Below are positions 1 through 6,836 of a stretch of DNA of 10,283 nt, piece after piece. Source of the stretch: CADEEV01 sp964442185 (GTDB lineage: Bacteria; Acidobacteriota; Vicinamibacteria; Fen-336); assembly GCA_964442185.1 (NCBI GenBank), contig CAYTWT010000192.1:1-10283 (forward strand), written 5' to 3'. The position numbers and the translations under genes were made by a program. Position 1 is the stretch's first letter; each line of letters begins with the position of its first letter. A model generated the notes under the pieces. That model saw only the letters and a program-made list of their open reading frames with translations, was not told the DNA's origin and did no database searches.

Positions 1-66
1 GTGGGAAGGTAGCTCTCGAGTCCACCGGGCACGAAGCCAGGAAAGGCCTGAACGGGTCGCGCAGGC
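1..66. other. Unassigned window edge
   Basis: These 66 bases lie downstream of the cupin gene and are cut by the window edge. Short open stretches exist on both strands, but none has a recognisable start, motif or product. The only structure visible is the hairpin listed separately at 44-68. A gene further left on the minus strand could begin here, but the sequence shown is too short to decide. Confidence 0.3.
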
Positions 67-68
67 CT
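44..68 (-). terminator. Hairpin at the end of the kinase-cupin unit (possible terminator)
   Basis: AGGCCTG at 44-50 pairs with CAGGCCT at 62-68, a 7-bp stem with an 11-nt loop. On the minus strand the stem begins at the cupin stop codon and is followed by only a short T run (TTT within TTTCC). The position fits termination of the kinase-cupin transcript, but the T tract is too weak for a convincing intrinsic terminator. It could equally be a 3'-end stabilising hairpin. Confidence 0.35.
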
Positions 69-441
69 ATTTCTGTCGAAGGTAGGCGTCGGTCCCGTCG
101 AGCCAGTCCTGGCGGGGCGGGCTGAAGACGTCGACGTCGAGTGTGTCCTCGAGGGCTTCGGCCTTGTGCGGCAGATTCGACGGAATGACGAGCACCTCGC
201 CGGCTCGGATCACGCGCTCGTCCTTCTGGTCCTCGCCCAGCCAGAAACGCAGGGCGCCCTCGAGTACGTAGGTGAGCTGCTCGTTCTCGTGGAAGTGCTT
301 GGGGACGATGCAGCCCTTCTTCAGGTAGACATGGGTCAGCATCATCCGCTCCCCGGTGATGAGCCGCCGGTCCAGGAGATCCGACACCTTCTCCTTCGGC
401 ATGTCGTCCCAACGATAGAACCGAGCACTTCCTTCGGCCAT
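67..441 (-). CDS. Small single-domain cupin protein
   Basis: A 124-residue soluble protein that is essentially one cupin beta-barrel. Cupin motif 1 is visible as HFHENEQLTYVLEG with metal-ligand histidines H49 and H51 and an acidic/amide ligand at E54 or Q55. Motif 2 is GEVLVIPSNLPH with the third histidine at H92. The HxHxxEQ spacing is the kind seen in small stand-alone cupins that bind one divalent metal. These may be dioxygenases, isomerases or ligand-binding regulators, so the substrate cannot be named. The ATG at 441 is supported by GAGAGGAG at 451-458, 9 nt upstream. It lies 23 bp after the kinase stop on the same strand, so the two genes are probably co-transcribed. Ends with a TAG at 67-69. 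The family call is firm and the function is unknown. Confidence 0.88.
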   Translation of the reverse strand: MAEGSARFYRWDDMPKEKVSDLLDRRLITGERMMLTHVYLKKGCIVPKHFHENEQLTYVLEGALRFWLGEDQKDERVIRAGEVLVIPSNLPHKAEALEDTLDVDVFSPPRQDWLDGTDAYLRQK

Positions 442-464
442 GGCTCTTGTCTCCTCTCAGTGCT

Positions 465-3107
465 TCACGGCAGCGTCATCGCCCAGATGTCGCCGTCGAG
501 GCTTCGCTCGACGAACGCCAGCGTCCGGCCGTCTCGCGAGGGCACGCCGGTCACGAGTGCGTCGGCCGAGACCATGCCGCTCGGTAACAGGTCGCGCGAC
601 GCCCCGGACACGGTGTCGAGCAGGACCAGCTGCGCGTCTCTCGAGTACACGAGCCGCCGGCCGTCGGGCAGCCAGGCCGCCGAACTAGCACGCTCCGCTA
701 GCTTCCGATAGGTTTTCGTGGCGAAGGAGTAGGCGAAGAGCAGGCTCGTGCCGTCCGACCTCGCTGCGTGGAAGGCAAGCATGGACCCATCCGGCGACCA
801 CCGGAGTTCGTTGCGGCCGAGGAACGTCCCTCCGAGGGGCAGCAGGGTCTCGACGATCCTTTCAGCCAGCGGCTTCCCGACGTCAACGATCAGGATCTTC
901 GCTCCCGTCGTGTCGGTCGTTGCCAGGCGCTTTCCGTCCGGAGCCCAGGCGGCATAGATCAAATCCTGGGTGGACTGCGTGATCGGCTGGAGGCCGCTTC
1001 CATCGGGCCGGATCGACCAGAGGCCGTAGCTGCCGCCGCGGTCCGAATAGAAAGCGATCTGGCTGCCGTCTGGCGAAAACCGCGGAAGCCGATTGCGAAA
1101 CGCGTCGTCCAGGAGCTGGCGATAGCCGCTGCCATCGGGGTGCACGAAGAAGATCTCCTCGTGACGTCCCCAGTCGTTGAGGGCGAGCCAGTTCCCGTCG
1201 GGCGACCAATCCACAGCGATGATCGACCCCGAGCGTTTGAAGACAGGTTTCGCAGTGCCCCCGAGCGGGCCGCGTCCATCGTCCACGGCGATCGTCCGAA
1301 CCGTCGAGCGCCACTCGGCCGAAACGTAGGCGAGGATCTTTCCATCGCGGGAGAGGCTCGAGGTGCCAGTCGAAACGGCCGGAATACCCACGGGCTGCGG
1401 CTCACCACGCGCCAGACCGCTCGCCTCGTCGACCGGGGAACGCCAGAGGTTCATCGTACCCCCGCGATCACTGGCGAAGTACAGGTAGCGTCCGTCGGAC
1501 GACCACGTCGGCGCCCAATCGGTCGCCCGGTCGTTCGTGACGGCGGTCGGGTCCGAGCCGTCGGTCTTCACGGTCCAAAGGTCTCGCTGCCCTCCTTTCG
1601 GGGCCTTGGCCCAGTAGGCGATCCGGTCGCCGTGAGGAGACCAGGCGGGCTGAACCGCGTCCCCGTCAGTGATGCGCCGCTTCGCACCAGTGGCGACCTC
1701 GACCAGCCACAGTTCGCTAACGTCGATGCGGGAGAGCGGGTCGTCCACGGCCTCAGTCGACACGACCAGGCGCTGGCCATCCGGAGACCAGGCGGGGTCG
1801 TAGCCGAAGTCGGTCACGCGCTTCGCCGATTCGCCAGAGGCTCCCATCACGAAGATGCCGCCGCCCTCGCACTCGGAGCGGAACGCGATCTTCTCGCCGT
1901 CCGGGGAGAAGGCGGGCGCGTTGTCGTCCCGCGCGCAGTCTTTGGTCAGGTTCGTAGAGTTGCGCCCGCCCACACGGCGCGACCAGATGTCGCGGCTTCC
2001 GACCACCCCCGCCACATACACGAGTGTCTTACCGTCGGGAGAGAGCGACGGACGCTGCTCGGCGCCCTGCTCTTCGGTGAGGCGTGAGAACTGGCCGACG
2101 AGCCGCTCCCCGGTCGCCTCGGTGTGGCGCGCCGCGCGGGCGAGGTAGCCGAGGCCGAACGCAGCGGCAACCGCAACAGCGGCCACGAGCGCGAGCGGCA
2201 CACGGCGCCGCGGCGGCGTGCTGAGGGTTGCGCGGCCCGAGGTCGTCGCGCCGCCCGTCAGGCTCGTGAGGTCGAAGGCCAGATCGCGGGCCGACTGGAA
2301 GCGTTCGCTCGGCGACTTCTCGAGACAGTGACGGATGATCCGCTCGAGGGCTGGCGGAAGCATCGCGGCCGTGGCGTCGCTCTGGAGCGGGTCTTCCTTC
2401 AGGATCGCGTTCATCGTCTCGACCTTCGAGTCTTGGCGGAAAGCCCGTCGGCCCGAGACCATCTCGTAGAGAATCGCGCCGAAGGCGAAGAAGTCGGCGC
2501 GGTGGTCCACGTTCTGACCGCGCACCTGCTCCGGCGACATGTACCCGACCGTGCCGAGTACCGTGCCGGGGTCCGTGTACCGCGACATCGTGGGCGAGCT
2601 TTCCTCCTCGTCGCCGGCGGCGCCGACCAGGCCCTGGCGCGCCAGGCCGAAGTCGAGGATCTTCACGCGCCCGTCCTTCGATACGAAGATGTTCTCGGGC
2701 TTGAGGTCGCGGTGAACGATGCCCTTCTCGTGGGCGGCCGCGAGGCCGTCCGCAATCTGCACGGCGTACTCGGCGGCCTTGCGGATCGGCAGCGCGCCGC
2801 CGTGGAGCCGATCGCGCAGCGTCTCGCCTTCGAGCAGCTCCATCACTGCGTAGGCCGTGCCGTCAACCGTGCCGAAGTCGTGGATCGAAAGGATATGGGG
2901 GTGTGAGAGCGCAGCCACGGCGCGAGCCTCGCGCTCGAAGCGTTCGAGAGCCTGCGGGTCGCTGGCGAGACGCTCGGGGAGGACCTTGATCGCGACTTCG
3001 CGCTGGAGCTTCGTGTCCCGCGCGCGGTAGACCTCGCCCATGCCGCCCACGCCCAGCGGCGCCACGATCTCGTATTGGCCGAGGCGGGCGCCGGCGGCGA
3101 GGCTCAG
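465..3107 (-). CDS. Membrane-anchored Ser/Thr protein kinase with C-terminal TolB/PD40 beta-propeller
   Basis: An 880-residue receptor-type Hanks kinase when started at CTG 3107. Residues about 12-285 form the kinase domain: glycine loop LGVGGMGEV (18-26), ATP lysine in VAIK (K41), alpha-C glutamate near E60, catalytic HRDLKPEN (D134), DFG (D152) and the GTVGYMSPEQ P+1 region (185-194). All key catalytic residues are present, so it should be active. An acidic Ser/Thr-rich insert (DEEESS) lies in the activation segment. A hydrophobic stretch at about 303-322 is the single membrane span, preceded by PPRRR, which places the kinase in the cytoplasm. The outer part, about 340-880, carries twelve WSPDG-like PD40 units spaced about 45 residues apart, as in TolB. 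The propeller probably senses a ligand or binds a protein or envelope polymer (inference). The first GTG (3065) would remove the first beta strand. The sequence upstream reads xSLAAGARLGQYEI, the family's usual N terminus, and is preceded by AGAGGAG 7 nt before the CTG. Confidence 0.93.
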   Translation of the reverse strand: MSLAAGARLGQYEIVAPLGVGGMGEVYRARDTKLQREVAIKVLPERLASDPQALERFEREARAVAALSHPHILSIHDFGTVDGTAYAVMELLEGETLRDRLHGGALPIRKAAEYAVQIADGLAAAHEKGIVHRDLKPENIFVSKDGRVKILDFGLARQGLVGAAGDEEESSPTMSRYTDPGTVLGTVGYMSPEQVRGQNVDHRADFFAFGAILYEMVSGRRAFRQDSKVETMNAILKEDPLQSDATAAMLPPALERIIRHCLEKSPSERFQSARDLAFDLTSLTGGATTSGRATLSTPPRRRVPLALVAAVAVAAAFGLGYLARAARHTEATGERLVGQFSRLTEEQGAEQRPSLSPDGKTLVYVAGVVGSRDIWSRRVGGRNSTNLTKDCARDDNAPAFSPDGEKIAFRSECEGGGIFVMGASGESAKRVTDFGYDPAWSPDGQRLVVSTEAVDDPLSRIDVSELWLVEVATGAKRRITDGDAVQPAWSPHGDRIAYWAKAPKGGQRDLWTVKTDGSDPTAVTNDRATDWAPTWSSDGRYLYFASDRGGTMNLWRSPVDEASGLARGEPQPVGIPAVSTGTSSLSRDGKILAYVSAEWRSTVRTIAVDDGRGPLGGTAKPVFKRSGSIIAVDWSPDGNWLALNDWGRHEEIFFVHPDGSGYRQLLDDAFRNRLPRFSPDGSQIAFYSDRGGSYGLWSIRPDGSGLQPITQSTQDLIYAAWAPDGKRLATTDTTGAKILIVDVGKPLAERIVETLLPLGGTFLGRNELRWSPDGSMLAFHAARSDGTSLLFAYSFATKTYRKLAERASSAAWLPDGRRLVYSRDAQLVLLDTVSGASRDLLPSGMVSADALVTGVPSRDGRTLAFVERSLDGDIWAMTLP

Positions 3108-3114
3108 GGCAAGG

Positions 3115-3121
3115 CTCCTCT
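3115..3121 (-). promoter_or_regulatory. Shine-Dalgarno site that decides the kinase CTG start
   Basis: The minus strand reads AGAGGAG here, 7 nt before the in-frame CTG at 3107-3105. An in-frame TAG at 3122-3120 overlaps the start of the site, so no start codon further upstream is possible. Between that stop and the GTG at 3065 there is no ATG, GTG or TTG in frame. The site therefore points to CTG as the initiator. Confidence 0.7.
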
Positions 3122-3135
3122 ATGGGTAACGGGCC

Positions 3136-3164
3136 ATTCTAGAGGCACGCGCCGCCCCGGCCAA
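3136..3164 (-). promoter_or_regulatory. Promoter of the kinase-cupin unit
   Basis: On the minus strand TTGGCC (3164-3159) is followed by exactly 17 bp and then TAGAAT (3141-3136), matching 4/6 and 5/6 of the housekeeping -35 and -10 consensus. Transcription would start near 3129, giving a leader of about 22 nt that contains the AGAGGAG ribosome site before the CTG start. The same TAGAAT hexamer recurs before the antitoxin gene and before purL. Confidence 0.6.
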
Positions 3165-3181
3165 GGCGTCACGCGGACGCT

Positions 3182-3262
3182 CTCGGATGGGTGGCGGGCA
3201 GCTACAAAGGCCAGAGCTACACGTTCGACTTCAAGGTGGCGGTCGACGTAGCGCGCCGCTGA
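3182..3262 (+). pseudogene. Possible orphan C-terminal coding fragment
   Basis: In one plus-strand frame, 26 codons ending in TGA (3260-3262) read like the natural end of a protein, including YKGQSYTFDFKVAVD followed by a short basic tail. The codons show the G/C-biased third position of real genes here (tac, ttc, gac, aag, gtg, gtc). The frame is open back only to a TAG at 3140-3142, where the sequence becomes low-complexity and there is no good start. It looks like the 3' stump of a lost plus-strand gene whose 5' part was replaced when the kinase locus arose. It could also be chance. The parent family is not recognised. Confidence 0.35.
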
Positions 3263-3328
3263 GGCGGCGGCGCCAGGAGGGCGGTTCCGCGCGGTGTGAA
3301 AGCCGCCGGGTCGCCACACGCCCTCCGG

Positions 3329-3340
3329 GCGCCCGGGCGC
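3329..3340. repeat. 12-bp perfect palindrome just after the secreted barrel gene
   Basis: GCGCCCGGGCGC is a perfect self-complementary palindrome lying 3 bp beyond the TAG stop (3346-3344) of the minus-strand secreted protein gene. As RNA it could fold only with a tight loop, and no T run follows on the minus strand. An intrinsic terminator is therefore doubtful. It may still act as a GC-rich 3' barrier, or be chance in GC-rich DNA. Confidence 0.3.
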
Positions 3341-3343
3341 GCG

Positions 3344-4102
3344 CTACTTGGTCGCGGCCGGAACGTAGCTGAGGTCGGGGCGGTACGCGATGATCTCGGT
3401 GAAGACGCTGGCAATGCTGGCGTCGGCCATCTCCTGCCGCAGCCGGGCCTCGTCCTTGCCGAGTTGCTCTTCGAGCATGTCGCCAAAGATCTTGCCCTCG
3501 GGCGGGTTGAAATCGGCGAACTTGTCGCGAGCCTGGGAGATCACCCAGGTCGGCCCATCGCCTCCGCTGACCAGCGAGAAGACGGTCCAGTAGCGCGGCC
3601 AGTTCGCCTTGTCGGCGGCCGCCTTGGACTGCTTCAGCGCGGCCTCGTAGTCGTCGACCTTTCCGAGCTTGAGGCGCAGGAAAACGAGCGAGTACATCGC
3701 CGCCGGGGCATTGCTTGGCGCCATGTGGCTCAGGTCCGTTCGCATCCGGTAGTACATCGGCACGGCGGAGGCGATGTACGGGTCCGTGTTGATCGCCGAG
3801 TCGGCCTGGTCTTCCTTCTGCCAGGCAGCTTCGGCGTCGAAATCCTTCCAGTTACGCCCGCCGGCCACGCGGACGAAGTCGCCGGTGTTGGGGCCGCTCG
3901 TGACCAGATACGTGCTGTGGCCCATCGGATCGTTCTGCTTCTTGTGGAACGCATTGTGGATCTTGAGGCCGGCTTCGAGCTTGGCTTCCATGCCGGGCTT
4001 GGCCTTCCAGATCACGACACGGCTGATGACCGGATCTTCGGCTATAGCCGGCAACGCGACGAGCGTCGCGCTCAGGGCGATACACGACCGCCAATGGGAC
4101 AT
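3344..4102 (-). CDS. Secreted protein with tandem dimeric alpha/beta-barrel-like halves, function unknown
   Basis: A 252-residue protein with a classic Sec signal peptide: MSHWRS, a hydrophobic core, then a likely cut after LPAIA at residue 21. The mature part contains two similar halves. Residues 26-90 (VVIWKAKPGMEAKLEAGL ... GDFVRVAGGRNWKDFD) and 136-200 (LVFLRLKLGKVDDYEAAL ... PTWVISQARDKFADFN) share the beta-alpha-beta pattern: a first strand, a K-G-[ME/VD] turn, a helix, a central strand with S-G, and a closing aromatic-D-F motif. This resembles the ferredoxin-like dimeric alpha/beta barrel fold, here duplicated inside one chain (inference from the pattern). The catalytic residues of known barrel enzymes are not evident. 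There are no lipobox or membrane segments beyond the signal, so it is probably periplasmic or extracellular. ATG 4102 is preceded by AAGGAGG 6 nt upstream. It is divergent from purB. Confidence 0.8.
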   Translation of the reverse strand: MSHWRSCIALSATLVALPAIAEDPVISRVVIWKAKPGMEAKLEAGLKIHNAFHKKQNDPMGHSTYLVTSGPNTGDFVRVAGGRNWKDFDAEAAWQKEDQADSAINTDPYIASAVPMYYRMRTDLSHMAPSNAPAAMYSLVFLRLKLGKVDDYEAALKQSKAAADKANWPRYWTVFSLVSGGDGPTWVISQARDKFADFNPPEGKIFGDMLEEQLGKDEARLRQEMADASIASVFTEIIAYRPDLSYVPAATK

Positions 4103-4120
4103 GGGCTGCCTCCTTCTTTC

Positions 4121-4136
4121 CTGTCAGATAGGACAG
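4121..4136. promoter_or_regulatory. CTGTC-N6-GACAG dyad upstream of the secreted barrel gene
   Basis: CTGTC at 4121-4125 and GACAG at 4132-4136 form a perfect 5-bp inverted repeat with a 6-bp centre, 18 bp before the start codon and immediately upstream of the AAGGAGG ribosome site. The dyad extends imperfectly outward (TTTC on the left, GGAA further out on the right). It could be an operator or a leader hairpin. No known regulator is recognised. Confidence 0.35.
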
Positions 4137-4151
4137 ATTGGAACCGCGAGA

Positions 4152-4181
4152 ACCTTAGTCCCTCCCCCCTGGGGGAGTCAA
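4152..4181 (-). promoter_or_regulatory. Candidate promoter of the secreted barrel gene, with a GC-rich dyad in the spacer
   Basis: On the minus strand TTGACT (4181-4176) is a 5/6 match to a -35 box. A weak TAAGGT (4157-4152) follows at 18 bp spacing. The spacer is mostly the perfect inverted repeat CTCCCCC-CT-GGGGGAG (4162-4177), whose end overlaps the -35 by 2 bp. Such a dyad could be a repressor site. The poor -10 match makes this call weak. Confidence 0.35.
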
Positions 4182-4240
4182 CAAGGCCTCGGCCCGCCGC
4201 GGCAGAGGCCAGCCAAAGCGGTCCCGTACCGGCGGCCGAT

Positions 4241-4248
4241 GATAAACT
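4241..4248 (+). promoter_or_regulatory. Extended -10 element of the purB operon, leaderless geometry
   Basis: TGATAAACT (4240-4248) combines the TGn extension with TAAACT, a 4/6 match to TATAAT that keeps the key T1, A2 and T6. It ends 7 nt before the GTG start of purB, so transcription should begin at or within a few bases of the start codon. No convincing -35 box is seen at 16-18 bp, which the TGn extension could offset. No Shine-Dalgarno sequence is present in the 30 bp before the GTG. Confidence 0.45.
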
Positions 4249-4255
4249 CCGGTCA

Positions 4256-5551
4256 GTGATCCCCCGCTATTCGCGGCCCGAGATGGCCCGCCTCTGGTCC
4301 GACGAAAACCGCTTCGCGACCTGGCTCGTGGTGGAGATCGCGGCGACCGAAGTGCTGGCCGAGAAGGGCGTCGTGCCGCGCGAGGCGCTCTTGGCCATCA
4401 AGGCGAAGGCGCGCTTCGAGGTCGCGCGCATCGACGCCATCGAGAAGGAAGTCCAGCACGACGTGATCGCGTTCGTCTCCAATGTGGCCGAGAACGTCGG
4501 ACCCGAGGGTCGCTGGATCCATTACGGTCTCACCTCCTCGGACGTGGTCGATACGGCCCTCGCGATGCTGATGCGCGACGCCTGCGGGCTGATCCTCGCG
4601 GACGTCCGGGGGCTCATGGCGGTGGTCAAGCAGCGCGCCTTCGAGTTCAAGCACACGCCGATGATCGGCCGCACCCACGGCGTGCACGCCGAGGTGATGA
4701 CCTTCGGGCTGAAGCTGGCGCTCTGGCACGCGCAACTCGCGCGCGACCAGCGGCGGCTCACGCAGGCTCGCGAGACGATCGCGATCGGCAAGCTGTCCGG
4801 CGCCGTCGGCACCTTCTCGCACCTCGGCCCCGAGGTCGAGGCGGCGGTCTGCGCCCGTCTGGGCCTGCGGCCCGCGCCGATCACCTCACAGGTGTTGCAG
4901 CGCGACCAGCATGCCGAGGTGATGACGACGCTGGCGATCGTGGCGGCGAGCCTCGAGACCTTCGCGATCGAGATCCGGGCCCTGCAGAAGAGCGAGGTGC
5001 GTGAGCTGGAGGAGCCGTTCGGCGCCGGGCAGAAGGGCTCCTCGGCCATGCCGCACAAGCGCAACCCCGTGGGCTGCGAGCAGATCACGGGCCTGGCCCG
5101 GGTCGTGCGCGCGAACGCGCTGGCAGCTCTCGAGAACGTGGCGCTCTGGCACGAGCGCGACATCAGCCACTCCTCGGCCGAGCGCGTGATCGTTCCCGAC
5201 AGCTTCCTGGCCCTCGACCACATGCTGCGGCGCTTTACCGAGATCGTGCGCGGCCTGAGCGTCAATACCGAGCGGATGCGGAGGAATCTCGAAGCGGGGA
5301 GGGGCCTGGTGTTCTCGGGCCAGTTGCTCCTCGACCTCACGGCCCGCGGCGTGCGCCGCGAAGACGCCTATCGCATCGTCCAGACCCATGCCATGGAGGC
5401 CTGGAAGACGGAAGGCGACTTCCGCAAACGCGTCGCCGAGGACCCGGCCATCAAGACGGTGCTCAACGACGCGGAGATCGCCGACGTGTTCCGCCTCGAG
5501 CGCTACCTCGTCCACGTCGATGCGATCTTCGCGCGGGTGTTCTCCGGATGA
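4256..5551 (+). CDS. purB: Adenylosuccinate lyase
   Basis: Cleaves fumarate from SAICAR (de novo IMP synthesis) and from adenylosuccinate (IMP to AMP), in the cytoplasm as a homotetramer. The 431-residue length is the normal short bacterial form. Visible family features are MIPRYSRPEM at the N terminus, H68 in the QHDV motif, TSSDVVDTA (93-101), the catalytic-histidine region GRTHGVHAE (138-146, H141), and the fumarase/aspartase superfamily signature GSSAMPHKRNP (261-271) with the mobile-loop catalytic serine. The GTG at 4256 fits the MIPRYS start of homologues. The frame is open for almost 1 kb upstream, but that part is antisense to the secreted barrel gene and not homologous. No Shine-Dalgarno site precedes it. 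The stop TGA overlaps the ATG of the next gene (ATGA). First gene of the purB-mscS-purS-purQ run. Confidence 0.96.
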   Translation: MIPRYSRPEMARLWSDENRFATWLVVEIAATEVLAEKGVVPREALLAIKAKARFEVARIDAIEKEVQHDVIAFVSNVAENVGPEGRWIHYGLTSSDVVDTALAMLMRDACGLILADVRGLMAVVKQRAFEFKHTPMIGRTHGVHAEVMTFGLKLALWHAQLARDQRRLTQARETIAIGKLSGAVGTFSHLGPEVEAAVCARLGLRPAPITSQVLQRDQHAEVMTTLAIVAASLETFAIEIRALQKSEVRELEEPFGAGQKGSSAMPHKRNPVGCEQITGLARVVRANALAALENVALWHERDISHSSAERVIVPDSFLALDHMLRRFTEIVRGLSVNTERMRRNLEAGRGLVFSGQLLLDLTARGVRREDAYRIVQTHAMEAWKTEGDFRKRVAEDPAIKTVLNDAEIADVFRLERYLVHVDAIFARVFSG

Positions 5552-6597
5552 GGCTCCTGTCGGACCCGAGGCTCCGCGAGTCGCTCGTGAGCCTCGGCAT
5601 CCTGCTCGGCTCGTACCTGGCGGCCCGTTTCCTGTCCTTTCTGTTCGGCCGGATGATCGCGAGCGCGGCGAAACGCAGCGCGAGATCGCTCGACGATCGC
5701 GTGCTGAGCGCGGCCAGGCGCCCCGTCACTCACGCCCTGTTCCTGATCGGCTGCTACGTGGCCGCCCATCGCTCGCCGCTGCCGCAGCTCTGGATGCGCA
5801 GGCTCGACGCTGCGTTGCTGATCGTAGGGGTGCTGCTGATCACGCTGGCTCTGACCCGCGCCTGGGCGATCTTCATCGAGTGGTACGCAAGGCGGTCCTC
5901 CACGGCGGAGGCCGGCCTGCTCGGCCCGCACTTCGCCCCGCTGCTGAGCAAGCTCGGCCGGGCCGTGCTGATCCTGCTGGCGGCAATCACGATCCTGCAG
6001 CAGCTCGGCGTCAACGTGGCATCGCTGGTGGTGTCGCTCGGCGTCGGCTCGCTCGCGGTGGGCCTCGCGGCGCAGGAGACGCTGGCCAACTTGTTCGCCG
6101 GTTTCACGCTGACCCTCGACCGGCCGTTCTTTGTCGGGGATCGAATCCAGCTCACGACCGGGGAGGTAGGCGACGTCGAGATCATCGGGATGCGCTCGAC
6201 GCGGATCCGCACCGCAGACGAGACGGTCGTGATCATCCCGAACAGCGTCCTGGTGAAGGACCGGCTGGTGAATCTGTCGCGCCCGACGCGGGAACTCGTC
6301 GTGCGCATCGACGTCAACGTCGCGTACGGCACCGAGCTGGCGCTCGCGAAGCAGGTGCTGGCGGAGGCGGCGCGCTCGACCGCATACGCGGGCTCAGGCA
6401 TGGAGCCGGTCGTGATCGTCACGCAATTCGGCGAGTCGGCACTGACGCTGCGGGTCGTGCTCCAAGCGCGGGACTACAGCGAGGCGCACCTCGCCCGGAG
6501 CGAGGTCCTGGAGGCGATCTACCGGCGCTTTGACGAGCTCGGCATCGAGTTTCCGTTTCCGGTCCGCCGCATCATTCGGCAAGAGGAGCAGGCATGA
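5548..6597 (+). CDS. MscS-family small-conductance mechanosensitive channel
   Basis: A 349-residue inner-membrane channel that would open under membrane tension to release osmolytes during hypo-osmotic shock (family knowledge). Hydrophobic spans lie at about 13-34, 60-75, 86-111 and 131-152, followed by the pore helix at about 157-190. The pore helix is glycine/alanine-rich (SLGVGSLAVGLAAQETLANLFAG), the family's hallmark. The cytoplasmic beta domain follows with DRPFFVGDRI, GEVGDVEIIGMRSTRIRT and VIIPNSVLV (about 191-236), then the alpha/beta vestibule ending FPFPVRR. It has two more N-terminal spans than E. coli MscS. The start ATG overlaps the purB stop and its own TGA overlaps the purS start, so it is translationally coupled on both sides. 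There is no strong ribosome site of its own. The setting within a purine operon is odd. Osmotic-shock or nucleotide-related efflux is possible but unproven. Confidence 0.93.
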   Translation: MRLLSDPRLRESLVSLGILLGSYLAARFLSFLFGRMIASAAKRSARSLDDRVLSAARRPVTHALFLIGCYVAAHRSPLPQLWMRRLDAALLIVGVLLITLALTRAWAIFIEWYARRSSTAEAGLLGPHFAPLLSKLGRAVLILLAAITILQQLGVNVASLVVSLGVGSLAVGLAAQETLANLFAGFTLTLDRPFFVGDRIQLTTGEVGDVEIIGMRSTRIRTADETVVIIPNSVLVKDRLVNLSRPTRELVVRIDVNVAYGTELALAKQVLAEAARSTAYAGSGMEPVVIVTQFGESALTLRVVLQARDYSEAHLARSEVLEAIYRRFDELGIEFPFPVRRIIRQEEQA

Positions 6598-6836
6598 AGG
6601 CCCGCGTCTACGTCACGCTCAAGAAATCGGTCTTCGACCCGCAGGGCAAGACCATCCACGACGCGCTGCGCTCGATGGGATACTCGAGCGTCGTGGACGT
6701 GCGGCAGGGCAAGTTCTTCGAGGTGAGCCTCGAGGGCGTCAGCACCGAGGCCGGGAAGCAGGTCGTCGAAGAACTCGCCCACAAGGTGCTCGCGAACCCG
6801 GTCATCGAGAGCTATCGGGTGGAGGTCGCGTCATGA
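6594..6836 (+). CDS. purS: Phosphoribosylformylglycinamidine synthase subunit PurS
   Basis: An 80-residue subunit of the three-part FGAM synthetase (PurS-PurQ-PurL). It bridges the glutaminase PurQ and the synthetase PurL and is needed for ammonia transfer in the fourth step of de novo purine synthesis. The sequence matches the family over its length: ARVYVTLKKSVFDPQGKTI, a central DVRQGKFFEVSLEG and a C-terminal NPVIESYRVEV. The start ATG at 6594 overlaps the channel gene's stop (ATGA), and AAGAGGAG lies 5 nt upstream inside that gene. The stop TGA overlaps the purQ ATG in the same way. The presence of a separate purS implies that the purL at the window end is the small, single-domain type. 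Confidence 0.96.
   Translation: MKARVYVTLKKSVFDPQGKTIHDALRSMGYSSVVDVRQGKFFEVSLEGVSTEAGKQVVEELAHKVLANPVIESYRVEVAS

Noticed and set aside
465..2085. Regularly recurring GGCGACCA/TCCGGAGACCA-like DNA motifs, considered as a repeat array or CRISPR.
   Set aside because: They are the antisense of codons for the WSPDG/FSPDG protein repeats, spaced about 135 bp apart and diverged. They are explained by the propeller units.
768..2087. Long plus-strand open frame of about 440 codons inside the kinase gene.
   Set aside because: It is composed of Arg/Gly/Ala-rich shadow sequence with no domain motif, and the opposite strand encodes the repeated PD40 units. High GC removes stop codons from the antisense frame.
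4162..4177. CTCCCCC-CT-GGGGGAG hairpin considered as a transcription terminator.
   Set aside because: It lies between two divergent starts, no gene ends nearby, and no T run follows on either strand. An operator-like dyad in the barrel-gene promoter is more likely.
3296..4255. The purB reading frame stays open for almost 1 kb upstream of GTG 4256.
   Set aside because: This stretch is the antisense of the secreted barrel gene, which has a signal peptide, a strong ribosome site and protein-like sequence. PurB homologues begin MIPRYS at 4256, so no fusion protein is implied.
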